Of a stretch of 64,000 nt of DNA, positions 47,665 to 63,791 are shown piece after piece (position 1 is the first letter of the stretch; each line of letters starts with the position of its first letter). The DNA comes from Selaginella tamariscina (Eukaryota; Streptophyta; Lycopodiopsida; Selaginellales; Selaginellaceae). A program made the position numbers and the translations under genes. The notes under the pieces were generated by a model that saw only the letters and a list, made by a program, of their open reading frames with translations, did no database searches and was not told the DNA's origin. The DNA is taken from the NCBI GenBank assembly GCA_003024785.1, contig PUQB01000119.1, positions 88,838 to 152,837 on the forward strand, read 5' to 3'.

Positions 47665-50035
47665 TGTTGGGGACTCCGCAGGCAGATGTGATGCTTCTCA
47701 GAAAGCTATAGTGGTCGTTAGGACGCTGTTGAGAGCGTCCAATTCCGGGGGTCTGGACCGGCAAGTCGGGCCTTACCTCAGGAGTAGTGGAAGGTATTGG
47801 ATGGCCTCTACCTGGACGCCACGAGGGCCCGTGTACAGGTAGGGGAAGTTCTATTGCAGTGACCTGGCAGAGAGTGTTGCTGAGCCCAGGAGTGGGGCAA
47901 GCGGGGAACACCCGCTTGTAAGGTGAATAGAAGGAATATGGATATATATATTGATTGTCCGAGTACAAACTATCTCCGACAGAGGAGTAAGATATAAGAC
48001 GCAGACTTGACTCCCAAAAGACCCCGACCCACTACCCGCCTTCTTGCTTATATAGTGGGTTACCTAATGCTAGACCCTAGGTACAGGTGGCACCTTCCTA
48101 CTAGTCTGCCGCCATATGACAGAGTCCTGCCTGTCATATTTATGGGCCTCCCTCATGCATGTTGTTCTACATACCCTAGGTAGCTGGTCCAGATGATCAA
48201 TCTACGCCTGGTTACGTCGCCGCCTGACATCAGTCGCTATCAATTCGTATTTAAAGCACCTCCTTTATCCAGTGCTTCGTCCCGTCGCTTGTTCGCACTG
48301 GCTGGCCGTGTGACGATGTCTAACCACTGTCAACCAGATGCCTAGACTTATTTGTTGGCACGTCCTTGAGCCATGTGCTCTAGGCATCTGCCCCTTGGAG
48401 CTCCCGGTACATGGCGATTTCGTTCTCTTTTATAGCTAGCGTGGTCTTTAATGTGGTGATGGTCACCTCCCGTAGCACGATCACCCTCCATAGCTTTGTC
48501 TCGAACCCTACCTGTTGCTCTCGAGCCTGCTTGAGCTGATCCTCTAGGTCCTACATTCGTTCTCGGGAGTATTGTAGCTCTTGTTCCCTTTTCGCAAGGA
48601 GCTAGGCTATGCCCCCTTTGTTCGGAAATGGTGATTCGTGGTGTGTCTGGTTCCCTGGCTGGGCCGTGTTCCTGTCCTGTGCTTGATGGCCTTGTATCGC
48701 TCACCTCTGGCTTCCTGAGTAGGGGTCCCGGTTGGCTAGTTGTAGGTGTGGTAATGGCCTTTGAGAGTTGAGTCTTCGTCAGTAACTCCTTTCTGACCGT
48801 CGTCAGTTCTGCTTGTGCTTCCGCGAGCTCCCCACACCTTCGTTCTAACCGAGATTTGCATTCTTGTATCTGTTGTTCCTTTCATGCTATGACCTGGCTA
48901 CGGCCATGCTGGTCGTCATTGAGTAGCCCTATGAGAGTTTTGCACTCACTGTATATCTTCTGGAATTCCGCTCTCCTCTCGCTCTAGCTTTCCTAGGTGT
49001 CCTTCGTTCTCTTCATTGTCAACATACACAGTCGACCCCTTCACTCAGTAGCTCCTTAGCCCTTTGGGCAACCTCTCGGGCTCCCTGCCGCCACTCCATG
49101 AGTTCTGTCACTATGTCATCGTGTTCTTTCGCCACCGTTGGGAGGTCGAGGTTGTTATATACCATCATGGCTTCTTTTAGCTGGTCGAAGGCCCCCATGA
49201 GCTCTGTATAGACCGTGGAGGTCCATCGTCCATCGGCTTAGAAATGTTGGTAGTTACTCTTGCACTCGTCCTCGGGCTTGTCCTTCTCTCCTCCCTGGCT
49301 GGGTCCGGTGGATTGCTCGATTGCGTTTATCGAGGATTCCGGTAGTGGGATCCTACGGCCAGGGGAATCGCATGTATGGGTTCCGGCGTTCCATACCCTG
49401 GTGATTCCTGGTCCGGAAAGGGGCTACCCTCCGCCTGTTCCTCTGTTGACTCGGGGGTTCTGGCTATTCCCTCATTTTGAGTGGTGGTGGTGCTCTCACT
49501 ACCGTTCGGCCGGACGAGCTTGTGGTCATAATAGCAATATGGCCGGCCGTGGGGAGCCATTGCTTAGTGCCGGTTCGAACTCCATGAATTCCACTAGTTA
49601 GAGCCAAAACCAAGTACCACTTAAGGCAGTCAGCCCAATTTACTGTAACTCCTTCCTACGCCCTGCAAAGACTGTTCGCCAGTTGCCTGGTGATCCGACT
49701 CCCTGTTCTTCCCATAAGCATGAAGGCCACTAGCGTTACGAACTTGGCTGCTTCCTCCTTTGCTTGTATGTCTTGTAGTCCATGAGTTCCTGTGGTGGCG
49801 GACCATTGAACCTCCATGTCCGAGCATTCCCCTAGGGCTAGGCTGTCCCCTGGTAGTCAGAACATTATCGCTAGTTCGTCGAACATAATGCGAAAGACTG
49901 CGCTCCCATTCATGCAAAATTGTATTCCCCTATGCCTGGTTTGACTAGCTACTAGTTCCGCTAACTGGAGGAATTGTTTGGCCTTCTTAGTGAATCCTAG
50001 GTCCTCCACTTCTCCCTGCAGAAGGTCGAAGAATT
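47665..50035 (-). mobile_element. unclassified LTR-element-like segment
   Basis: It begins TGTTGGGGACTCC, LTR-like, exactly where the previous element's RT is interrupted. Minus-strand frames are open in pieces. One at 49857-50117 (KFKELIRQPNVRRVRRHLQLD, FDLLQGEVEDLGFTKKAKQFL) looks like a helical structural protein. Others around 48.7-49.1 kb are Glu/Arg/Lys-rich coiled coil (RRCGELAEAQAELTTVRKEL). A purine-rich minus-strand tract (GGATAAAGGAGGTGC) near 48258-48272 could be a polypurine tract after a 0.6-kb LTR. I cannot find RT, integrase or a second LTR, so this may be a non-autonomous derivative. Confidence 0.4.
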
Positions 50036-51065
50036 CGTCCAATTGCAAATGCCTTCTAACTCGTCGGACGTTGGGTTGCCTGATTAATTCCTTGAACTTA
50101 GAGTGCCTGGGCAACACTAGCTCCGCTGATCGTTCCTATCCCTTGATGAACATGCGAATTTCTTTGATTACCACCGGCCAATTCCTCTCTGTCCACCCTG
50201 TGGTCACGGTAGTGGAAGTGTGGCATTGTACACCTCCTTCCTGAGTATAGGTGTCATGGCAGTGCTTGGGGCGTCCTCCGAGGTGATTGGCGCGTCTATC
50301 CCTATGCCTAGATACGCAATAATGGCGCTGCCCGACCATCATTGCCTTTGTAGTGCATGCCTCACGCATGCGGTCCAACCTCGTGGACCATGTGATTCTG
50401 TGAGCTGGCCACACATGCGTTTGGAGATCCTGCTTCCGACCGCTTCGTCTTCCCTATTCACCCGTGGTTTGATTGCTCTGACCTGGGATTCCTCAATCTG
50501 TGCTCCATCTGGGTGACTAATGTGGCTACTGTCGGCTGCCCGTCGTGGTTAACCGTCCAATTGCAAATGCCTTCTAACTCGTCGGACGTTGGGTTGCCTG
50601 ATTAATTCCTTGAACTTAGAGTGCCTGGGCAACACTAGCTCCGCTGATCGTTCCTATCCCTTGATGAACATGCGAATTTCTTTGATTACCACCGGCCAAT
50701 TCCTCTCTGTCCACCCTGTGGTCACGGTAGTGGAAGTGTGGCATTGTACACCTCCTTCCTGAGTATAGGTGTCATGGCAGTGCTTGGCGTCCTCCGAGGT
50801 GATTGGCGCGTCTATCCCTATGCCTAGATACGCAATAATGGCGCTGCCCGACCATCATTGCCTTTGTAGTGCATGCCTCACGCATGCGGTCCAACCTCGT
50901 GGACCATGTGATTCTGTGAGCTGGCCACACATGCGTTTGGAGATCCTGCTTCCGACCGCTTCGTCTTCCCTATTCACCCCGTGGTTTGATTGCTCTGACT
51001 GGGATTCCTCAATCTGTGCTCCATCTGGGTGACTAATGTGCTACTGTCGGCTGCCCGTGGTGGTT

Positions 51066-51068
<3 letters not shown>
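50036..51068. repeat. 518-bp direct tandem duplication
   Basis: Copy 1 is 50036-50553 and copy 2 is 50554-51068, both from CGTCCAATTGCAAATGCC to GTGGTTAAC. They differ at about six sites, nearly all one- or two-base length changes in short runs (GGGGCG/GGCG, ACCCG/ACCCCG, ACCTGG/ACTGG, GTGGC/GTGC). The right end coincides with the break in the lysyl-tRNA synthetase gene. Confidence 0.92.
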
Positions 51069-55145
<4,077 letters not shown>

Positions 55146-55329
55146 GAAGCCGATTATGACAGAAAACACTTACTACTAAAATGCTGATCATACTACCAAC
55201 ATGTACGAGGTAAATATAGATAATATAATGCGCAGAAGTCAAATGCATAATCCAATAAGATATATACATCAGTAAAGATTCATGCATAAATCAACGAATA
55301 CATTTACAAGTTTACACATTCACATAACA

Positions 55330-57363
55330 TATAATCTACCTGGTAGCAAGCTATTGCATCCTCCACTCGTCCGGCATCTTTAAGAGCATTTCCCTGATAA
55401 ATGAAAGTCAGAATAAAGAAAAGAAGTATAACATTATACAAATCTCTCTCTCTCGTAGTAATATTATACCAGATTGTTATAAGCCTCAATGAATGAGGAA
55501 TCCAGCATGACCGCTTTGTGGTAATGAATAATCGCCTGGTCACACGCTTGCCAAATTTCCTGTTTGACACGTTGTTTCTACTAAAAGGTATAGCGTTTTG
55601 GGTTTAAGGCATGCTAAACAAAACAAGGTGATCCACAACTAAAACAATGTCTTCGATGCCGCGTATATCTTCATGATGAACACACATGTAAAAAGGATAG
55701 AAAATAAAAACAAAAAAAGAAACCACGGCCTGTTAGACCTATTGCCAGGGATCTCACATATACAATCAGCAACAAACACAGGTTTAAAACTTACCATAAG
55801 CTATTGCGTAATCTGGTCGAATTGTATAGCTTTCAAATAGCAAACTATTGCATCCTCTGGTTTCCCAAGCGCCTACGAATACTCTCGTTAGACAGACAGA
55901 CACAGACACACACACACGAATGTGTAATTACATGTGTACAGTATCTCAAATATATATATGAATGTATAGCTACATGTCGGCTGGAAGTACAAAACTATAG
56001 TTAATATAGGCGATAATCGTTACACAGGCATACCTTCAGTTATATATATGCATGTATGTTACAGATGTAGATATCTCAACTATCATGCATCAACGTAAAG
56101 CTGTCTGAATTCTACAGCAGTCTTTGTGTCAGATCCCTTACTACATTATAGGATACAATGGCATATTAAATACACGCACACGCACACCGCACACACACAT
56201 ATATATTCACGGATCTTCTGCACATACTTAATAAACCATGCAATGGCAAATGTAGGTTGAATGCGAATTGCTTCGGCATAAAATAGCAACCCTAACAAAC
56301 AAATAATTCAAATATTCAACGACATATTCGAATAATGATATATATAATTATATGTTTGAGCCTTCAAAAGATTACCATGAGCATCCACCTACAGATACAG
56401 ATTAAATAGTTAACTGTTATAAAACTCTAAAATAAGTAAGGAACAGATACCAGATGTGGGTTTAATGTAAGTGCATGGCGACAACATGCTGCAGCGTCCT
56501 GAAGCCTTCCTTTTCACATATATGCACTCGCTAGGTTCGACCAAGCGTCGCAAAAACCAGGTCTCAACTGCATATAAACAAATAAGTTAAAGAGCTTATA
56601 TAAAAAATAAAAATACCTAAATAGCAATAAGGTAGTATCGATGGCAATATCCACATTTCCTTTCTCCTGTAAAAATAAATTCAAACAGGTATAAAGTCAT
56701 AATAAATGTAATAATATGAATATATATAATGTGTCACATGATGTACAGTTGATAAATCTCTCTCTCTCTCACACACACACACATGCACGAACAATTCATA
56801 TGTAGGTTTGTGCGTATACGTCTGTATGTATGTGTATAACTTGCCTTAAACGCGTTTGCCATATTCCCGTAGCACTCTGCGAATTGTGGGTCAATTCTAA
56901 GAGCTTCTTCATTATTCACAATGCACATGTCGAAGTCGTGAAGATAGACACCGAAAACGTGTTAAAAACGAATATAAAATGAACAGCATAATTAGTATAA
57001 CAAAATCAGTTCCATATTAAATAATCACATAAATGATAAAATACCTGGTAGTAAATAACGCCTAGTAAGAGCAACGCATCTGTTCGCTTGGGGCTCCTTT
57101 CATGAACTACATTGCAATGTTTCAAGGCTCATAGTTTCCCTCTTTGTATTCAAAGCAAGAAGCGTATTATCTCTATCTGCAAAAGTAGAATCATATGTTT
57201 CTACAGCACGCATATAAGCATGCAAAGTTAGTAGCTTACCGTCTAAAGTAGAACGAGACACTTCACTCTGTGGCAGCAAAAGTTCGCTCTTCATAGGGTC
57301 TCGGACAAATACTGTGTGCTGGCCTTGCTGCCGCGTTGCTCCTTGTTGCACGGAGATCATCAT
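55330..57363 (-). pseudogene. SEC: O-GlcNAc transferase TPR region (SECRET AGENT type), partial
   Basis: SEC-type OGT adds O-linked GlcNAc to nuclear and cytosolic proteins. Only the N-terminus and TPR superhelix are here, on the minus strand: an MMISVQQG start at 57363; VVHERSPKRTDALLLLGVIYYQ (57.06-57.11); DFDMCIVNNEEALRIDPQFAECYGNMANAFK (56.85-56.93); LRPGFCDAWSNLASAYM then KGRLQDAAACCRHALTLNPHL (56.46-56.57); IRIQPTFAIAW (56.25); LDSSFIEAYNNL (55.5); GNALKDAGRVEDAIACY (55.35-55.39). The TPRs follow the order in plant SEC. The catalytic GT41 domain is absent, and the gene runs into LysRS instead. There is an in-frame TGA at 56514-56516 for the expected Arg, and frameshifts near 57125. Exons are short, separated by microsatellite-rich introns. 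Confidence 0.78.
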
Positions 57364-57937
57364 CCTCGATTATATTAAAAATCCTTCAAGAATCACCTCT
57401 TTCAGACCATAGAATCATGAAAATCAATTAAAAAAAAACATGAAACTCACCTGAAATATCTCTAGCTGCCAGAAAAGCCTCCAAGAAGTGATACTTAATA
57501 CCTGGAAACGACGAGAATCGCTTCAAAACACCTGGAAAACCTCCAAGATTCAAAATCAGTATGAAAACATGAAAATCTCTATAGAATCACTGAAAATCAC
57601 CTTGTATCTACTTAGAAATCGCTAAGAACACAAAAAATCACCTGAAAATCCCTAAGAACAGTAAAGAAATCCTCGTCTCGTACAGATTTCATCGATCTAG
57701 CTTCGGAAATCCATACAGAGTCCCTGCGGTGCCCTCGCACGCGGACACCATAGCTGCCGCCTTCGCATTTCTCCTGAATTTCACCCTAATTAATATGAAT
57801 ATTCTAAGATATTTAAGAACTCTGTATAGCTGATTTGCCCTAATTTAGGCATTTTATACATTTCGCCCTAGCTTATTTGCCATAAGTTGGGGCATTTTAC
57901 ATTTTGCCCTAGTTCATTTGCTTAGTTCTTTCCAGAC
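57364..57937. promoter_or_regulatory. divergent spacer between OGT-like gene and small plus-strand gene
   Basis: 574 bp between two divergent start codons. It contains repeated ACCTGAAA/AAAATCACCT phrases at 57400-57660 and two TTTGCCCTA/ATTTCGCCCTA motifs near 57834-57912. It probably holds both 5' UTRs. No TATA box that I trust. Confidence 0.35.
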
Positions 57938-58896
57938 ATGGGAGGAAGAGTAATTTCTGCATTGCTTCTTACAGGGGTTGGAGCTTCTCTTGCAATCTAT
58001 GGCATTCGTGTATTCCAAGTAAGTCTTTGTACTCCAAGTAGATTCTCTTTCCCTCTCTTGCTCTTTATTCAGGTATTCTCTTTTCATTTCCCGCTCTCTT
58101 CTTGTTTTCTTTCTTACTATGTTACATGCATTTGCATTCATCGCCGCTTGCAGCCATCTTCTACCTCAGCATCTTCTGTTCTGGGTTTAGGGTTTTAGGC
58201 GTATTAGGGTTTTTCTGCTTTTAGGGTTTCTCTGTTTCTAGGTTTCTCTGTTTTCTAGGGTTTCTCTGTTTTCTAGGGTTTCTCTGCGTTTAAGAGACAT
58301 GGCATGGTCATCTTTATTCACAACGTGCACCTACACCTTCTTCTACACAGGTACGTGCACGAGTGGATGTATATATTATATAGGTGTGTGTTATTGATTG
58401 AATATTTTATACTTCAGCAAGAGCGAAGGTTAAGTCTCAATACAAATGTGATAATCAGCGGAGAAGAATGACATGTCACCAAAACTTGCAAGTCTTGTTA
58501 AATCTTCTCACCTTTATATATCTGAACGAATCAAATCAGAAGTCAAGTAAGTTCATTAAATAATAATTCATTGTGTATGTTAGTAATAACACATAATGAT
58601 TAATTCATTGTGTGTGTTCATTAAATAATGATTAATTGTGTGTGAATATATAGGGATTCCAAGTCGAAGGCTTTTATGAGGGAGAGTGTGGACTTTATAC
58701 CTCAATCTGCTCAAGCCACAACGGTGGTGAATAAGATTCAAGGCAATGTCAAAAAAACCACCACACGTAAGTTTATTACAATATACAAGTTTATTAATAT
58801 ATATTAATTTGTTTTTTTTACTACAGCTGTTGAATTTCAGTTCGTTGGCAATGAACATAAAGATATAGGAGCTTTTCTTGATGCAGTTGACACTTA
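57938..58896 (+). CDS. small multi-exon gene of unknown function
   Basis: Exon 1 (57938-58018) encodes MGGRVISALLLTGVGASLAI followed by YGIRVFQ, a single hydrophobic N-terminal segment that could anchor the protein in a membrane, then a good GTAAGT donor. The following intron has a telo-box-rich stretch. Later exon-like blocks read NDMSPKLASLVKSSHLYISERIKSEVK (58465-58550), DSKSKAFMRESVDFIPQSAQATTVVNKIQGN (58655-58767) and VEFQFVGNEHKDIGAFLDAVDT, ending at a stop at 58894-58896. The joins are plausible but unproven. I do not recognise the family; the N-terminus only loosely recalls TIM14/PAM18 proteins, and no J domain follows. Confidence 0.4.
58183..58292 (+). repeat. telo-box / TCTAGGGTTTCTCTGTTT repeats
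   Basis: About six AGGGTTT motifs, several inside a TTCTAGGGTTTCTCTGTT unit, lie in the first intron of the unknown gene. AGGGTTT telo-boxes are common near plant housekeeping promoters and first introns. Confidence 0.6.
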
Positions 58897-58923
58897 AGAT
58901 AGATATATATATATATTATATTA

Positions 58924-58927
<4 letters not shown>

Positions 58928-58968
<41 letters not shown>

Positions 58969-58998
58969 TTAATTTAGATATAGATATAGATATAGTAT
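58928..58998. repeat. (GA)n and (TAGATA)n microsatellite
   Basis: About 20 GA dinucleotides at 58928-58967, then repeats of GATATA to 58998. Simple sequence only. Confidence 0.9.
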
Positions 58999-59031
58999 AA
59001 TGTGTATACTAATTTCTGTTTTACCAGTGAC

Positions 59032-59229
59032 ATGGATTTCGTGACGCTCGATTATAATATCGTGATGCGCATTTACGCGAATAAGGGAAACGTTCTCGAA
59101 GGGTTGAAGGTTCTAGCTCCGGAAAATAAAAGGAAACTTTATGTAGTCGCAAGGAGAAACCCTTCAATGAGTAGGCTTGACGAGAACTTTAAAGCTGGGT
59201 TACCATTTCTTGAGATATTGAGATCTTAA
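59032..59229 (+). CDS. unknown coding-like stretch (MDFVTLDYNIVMRIYANKGN)
   Basis: 66 codons open to a stop at 59227-59229, with the balanced composition of real protein (VLEGLKVLAPENKRKLYVVARR) inside AT-rich DNA. It is preceded by TTTCTGTTTTACCAG, a good splice acceptor, so it may be the last exon of the gene that starts at 57938 or of another transcript. No family recognised. Confidence 0.4.
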   Translation: MDFVTLDYNIVMRIYANKGNVLEGLKVLAPENKRKLYVVARRNPSMSRLDENFKAGLPFLEILRS

Positions 59230-59369
59230 GGGCATTATATTCTTAAGATTTGTAATAGATTAAGAACACCTTTCATGTATCTGATTTGTGTAAATTCCCG
59301 AATGTCATATCTGTGCTGAGTGCACTCGAGCGTGAGATTGTTTATTTAAAGCTCGCTCATTGGTCTTCT

Positions 59370-59765
59370 TCATCTACAAGACAGGTCCACGATCCTCAGT
59401 TGTTGCAGGGACTGCAGTTACCTCGGACTGGGAATGCAAGGATTCTCGATCTCGGACATTATCGTGGCCACTAGACATGGTTGCATCGAGAGCTTCCTTT
59501 CTGTCTTTGAGAACATGCCTGAGAGAAACATTGTATCGTGGAATGCACTCATTGCAGCAAATGCCCATTACGGGCATTACAAAGAGGCATTAGCCGTCTA
59601 CAGGAAGATGGAGCTTGAAGGGTTCACTCCACACCGTGCTACATTTGTGACCATCCTCAAGTCCTTGCACGGTGGACTGCATTGGTGACAATGTATGGCA
59701 TTTGCAGGTAAGTAGAATCTGCAAGGCGGGTGTTTCTGAACATCCCTGAGGAGAATGTGATGATC
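59370..59765 (+). pseudogene. pentatricopeptide repeat (PLS-type) fragment
   Basis: One frame gives MPERNIVSWNALIAANAHYG then HYKEALAVYRKMELEGFTPH and ATFVTILKSL, a classic PPR-L/S pair (N-V-x-W-N-x-(L/M)-I-A ... A-L-x-x-Y-x-x-M-x-x-E-G). The preceding sequence encodes the end of an upstream repeat in another frame. Only about two repeats are left; the source would be an organelle RNA-editing PPR protein. Both ends are lost. Confidence 0.75.
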
Positions 59766-60740
59766 GCACTTGCTGAGAATGGTTGCTCTTCAGAGGTGCT
59801 AGAGCTCTCGAAGTTTATATATAATATTGTGTGTGTGTGTGTGTCTACTTCCTGAAATATTAATGTTATAGATTCTTAATTTTGATGCTCGTTGACACGT
59901 GCATACGTGTGGTGCATAGTTTTTAACATGTGTATAGGATTATATGTACACACACATATACATACGTTTATCTTTACATGTACATTAAAATATTATACAC
60001 TTAAGATTTACACACAACAGTACGCATGTATATGATATACCACTCACAAACATCCTATATATATATTTGTGTATGGGTGTATTATATCTGTATTAAAAAA
60101 TACGTACACGTGTACATAGTACATGTTTTTTCTTTCCATTTGGAAGTCTCACTATGGTCTTCTTACGAGTCTTCTTACAGCTTTTGTGCCAGTCAGATGT
60201 TGACATTGTGTATATAGGTACGTGTGTGTTACGTATGCATATGTGTATATATGCATGTGTACTGTTTATGTCACATTTACACATATACCGTGTTTGGCAC
60301 ATTCTATAGTATATCTATTTTATTACAGTTAAAATTTCTTAAATAAAATTTAAAACTGAAATAAAATTTGAATAGAGCATATACATACACATTACATTAT
60401 ATACTCTCTCTGTAGTGACATGTATACATGTCTTGTATGTATGTATATGCATATACTTTATTTGTACTGTTTACGTCACATGATGGAATCGAGATACTGT
60501 GAGTATATGTGACGTATATATGTGTGTTTACGGATATATATGTGGATTGATACAGATGTATTACAGATGTGCAGGTGGAATATTCTAATCGAATATATGG
60601 TATCGATCTGGTTCTCTCTCAAAGATCTATACACACATAATTGATTCATTTCTCATATATTAGATATACACAAATTCATATATGGATAAATATTTATAAT
60701 AGTTCTATAATGAGAATTTAAAATATATAAATTATATAAG
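59766..60740. other. AT-rich, microsatellite-rich intergenic DNA
   Basis: Dense ACACAT, TATATG and (GT)n tracts. Open frames here translate to low-complexity Tyr/Ile/His peptides. No gene seen. Confidence 0.5.
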
Positions 60741-60756
60741 TTTGTAGTTGTGTTCA

Positions 60757-60844
60757 GATTCAGTTCGTTGTGCTCGTCAGCCTCCAAGGCAAGGTGCGAT
60801 TGACAAAGTGGTATTCTCCGTACACCCAAAAAGAAAGAGCAAAG

Positions 60845-60879
<35 letters not shown>

Positions 60880-61857
60880 TATATATATAGATAGATATGC
60901 ATACAATATATATAACCAATATATCAGAATACTCTTACGCACATACACACACACTTAATAGATGTGTGTGTGTGTTGTGTGTGTGGTGTGTGTGTGTGTA
61001 GTATATATGATATATCATTTCCTGTTAGCATATTCCCAATTCAATACTATCATGTTGTGGCAAGAATAATGCAATAATATATTATACAAATACAAACACA
61101 CACACACACACACGTGGTGTGTGTGTGTGATTTATGTGTACTGTACGGTATGTATTTATACGTGTGTGTACAACAACACAAATCTGTATATACATATATT
61201 GTTATGCAAAAATGAATAATATATCAGTAATTATATTGTGTGGTCTGTATTTCATATATATAATTAAATTATCAAATATTAAAGTGAATGAAATATATTG
61301 ACTTCACACACGCACGCACATGATTTATTTTTAGGCAATTCGAGAGTTAACCGCCCTCATACTCCCGAGAGGACCCAAGCTTTGCGATTTTGTGGAATGG
61401 AAGGGTCTCAAAGTCGTCTACAAACGGTAATGAGTAAGCATTAGCACATTTAACATCAGGTATTAATGATATTCTCATCCTTAAACTAAACATTAAGATG
61501 GATGTTCTGTAGTTTTTTTCACAAATTACATATAGACATACCCCCTCACTCACTCACACACACACACACACACAGATATATATATATCAACTTGTTTTAT
61601 GTAGATATGCAAGCCTGTATTTCTGCATATGTATGGACTCTAAAGACAACGAACTTGATACCCTGGAGCTCATTCACCACTACGTTCAGATTCTGGACCG
61701 ATACTTTGGCAATGTGAGTTCTTTCTCCTTCGTTAAACATGTATAAATGGGTGTATTAGTGTGTATCATAGGCACATATAATGTAATTTTATATTATATG
61801 CTGTACAATGTCAGGTTTGTGAATTGGATCTCATTTTCAACTTCCACAAGGTATAAA

Positions 61858-61903
<46 letters not shown>

Positions 61904-62011
61904 TTTTAACTCGTTTCTTTCAGGCATATTTTATTCTGGATGAGATTTTCATTGGTGGGAGTTGCAGGAATCCAATAAAAGGTCTGTTTCACGAGTCATT
62001 TCTGCCCAGGT

Positions 62012-62045
<34 letters not shown>

Positions 62046-62188
62046 GGAGAGAGTCAACTTTTTACATATTATTTGATATGTAATATAAACTATTATATAA
62101 TGAAATTTTAATTAGGATACGCTGGTGGAGAATGCTAAGGAGCAGGCCGGCTCTATTACAAATATAATAGCACAGGCCACAAAATAGC
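60757..62188 (+). CDS. AP-1 complex sigma subunit (one frameshift)
   Basis: The small adaptin of the trans-Golgi clathrin adaptor. Exon blocks in order: [29 protein letters not shown] (60757-60845); [31 protein letters not shown] (61335-61428); [36 protein letters not shown] (61604-61711); [12 protein letters not shown] (61815-61850); [12 protein letters not shown]... (61924 on); [23 protein letters not shown] and a stop (62117-62188). The initiator Met must be in an upstream exon. All junctions have GT/AG and keep phase, except that [10 protein letters not shown] (61991-62020) is shifted relative to GGSCRNPIK by one base at an AAAA run. If that is a sequence error, the gene is intact. Introns carry (CA)n, (CT)n and (TA)n. 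Its partner subunit beta-adaptin is at the other end of the window, probably by chance. Confidence 0.85.
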
Positions 62189-62391
62189 TATGTTAATATT
62201 ATGAACAATGAATTTGGAAAATCTTGATAAAGTACCTCCATTATTGTTCTTCGTATATTTAGTAAATATTGCTTATTTTATTTATTTTGTCTTCAGTAAC
62301 TTCAGTTTTAATTATCTAATTTTATATAAAGAATAATTTTTAATATATTATATATTGCATATGTATAAGAGTACTTAATCATATATACAGT

Positions 62392-62481
62392 GTTTTCATT
62401 GACATTTTTCATGATGTTTTTGACAATATCTTATATATATAAGATATTGTCAAAAACATCATGAAAAATGTCAATGAAAAC
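62392..62481. repeat. perfect 90-bp palindrome
   Basis: Two 45-bp arms without a single mismatch and no loop, centred on CTTATATATATAAG. The outer ends read GTTTTCATTGACATTTTTC and its complement. The flanks show no coding signal. Confidence 0.97.
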
Positions 62482-63120
62482 AATCTTTCACTGTGAACTT
62501 AAAAAATTTATAAAAGACGATAATAAACAAGAAGATTGAAGATAAATACAAACTTATTTATTTGAGACAAGCAGCTAATAATTATATTTACATATTCTAA
62601 TGAGAAACATAATAGTCCATTACGTCCACTGGCAAATTGAGATCTGAAGTACACACACAATATTATAACATGTGGTTTTTGTGTTTCTGGTTATGCATTA
62701 TAAGATAGAAAACATGATACTGCACAGACGTGTCTATATATTGTATATATTTTAGATTGTCTAAGTACACACACACACACAGATATATAATATATATATA
62801 TATATATAAAGCATTACATACGACCGTGTATATTAACGGAGAGAAAGAGAGAGATAAATGAACGAGTCTACAGAATAGACAATCCATCCATCCATACATA
62901 TAACCTATCCCTCATATATAACCAGCCACTTTGATTTGGACGAAGACAAATGCATATGTAGAAGTTGTTCACATCTAATAGATGCATGTATATATAATTT
63001 AATATATATACATTATATTATTGAACAGATATACTCACAGCACCAACTTGTTGTTTGTATCTATATACATATACACACGCACACTAAACACAGAGAATAG
63101 GTATATAAACTAATATCTTT
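62482..63120. other. AT-rich spacer
   Basis: Microsatellites and AT-rich DNA between the palindrome and the next coding exon. The open frame at 62663-62899 is low-complexity and not credible. Nothing else seen. Confidence 0.45.
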
Positions 63121-63267
63121 GGGACTAGTTCTCTCCTGTCTCAATATACATATACACATGCATAATTAATCTCTCTCTCTCTCTCTCTCTCTCTCTTCTG
63201 TCTCTCTCTCTCTCTCTCTCTCTCTTGTCTCTCTCTCTCACACACACACACACAAGTATATAACCAA

Positions 63268-63629
63268 CCTCTTCAAATGGGACAAATACAAACGGTGCTG
63301 CACCTTTCATGTGGGTGACTGCAGGAACATTTGGACTGTGGGTCTCCCCTTCTTCCCAATTCTTCACTGTGTTCAACACTTCCTCCTCTTCCACACCTGC
63401 TTCACTCTCATTTAACCCAGTTGTGATAAGTAATACCAAATCTAGCCTGTTACTTGCACCCACGGTTGTACCACGAACTCTGAAAGTTTAATTGAGAGAG
63501 AGAGAGATACACACACACAAAAGATCTTCTATATATAATACGTATAATGTAGGAGTGTGTGTGTGTGTATTGTACCTGAGACTGTAGGAAACCTTCCTGG
63601 ATGAACATAGCTGTATCAACCTACATAAA
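63268..63629 (-). CDS. unknown gene fragment interrupted by a copia LTR
   Basis: Two coding-like blocks on the minus strand. VDTAMFIQEGFLQSQ (63575-63620) is followed by a GT donor and a (CA)n intron. A second exon ends near 63268: VRGTTVGASNRLDLVLLITTGLNESEAGVEEEEVLN, then TVKNWEEGETHSPNVPAVTH and GAAPFVFVPFEEV. The acidic, non-repetitive composition argues for a real gene. The LTR starts at 63630, directly beside the first block. I do not recognise the family. Confidence 0.4.
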
Positions 63630-63791
63630 TGTTGCAGAACATAGATTTATTGATCATGACAGGAGTAACCTAACCGCTCCTCTACCGAGTTATAGACCTA
63701 GATTAGAATGTAAGAGGTCATCTGCCCTGCCTATGTGGCGGAGCCACGTGGAAGAGCCATGCTAGAGGGAGTCCACGATGTCCCTCCAACA
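63630..63791 (-). repeat. 3' LTR of a Ty1/copia element
   Basis: 162 bp on the minus strand from TGTTGGAGGGAC to TTCTGCAACA, with TGTTG/CAACA terminal inverted repeats and an AATAAA near its end. A purine-rich tract (GAGTGGGAG) directly precedes it on the minus strand, as expected for a polypurine tract. The short length is typical of copia LTRs. The other LTR lies outside the window. Confidence 0.82.

Noticed and set aside
50220-51032. Plus-strand frames of about 90 codons in the duplicated segment
   Set aside because: They lie opposite better minus-strand frames, and their repetition only reflects the 518-bp duplication.
57938-58018. TIM14/PAM18 J-protein start
   Set aside because: Only a hydrophobic lead and a YGI...Q pattern match; no HPD or J-domain sequence follows.
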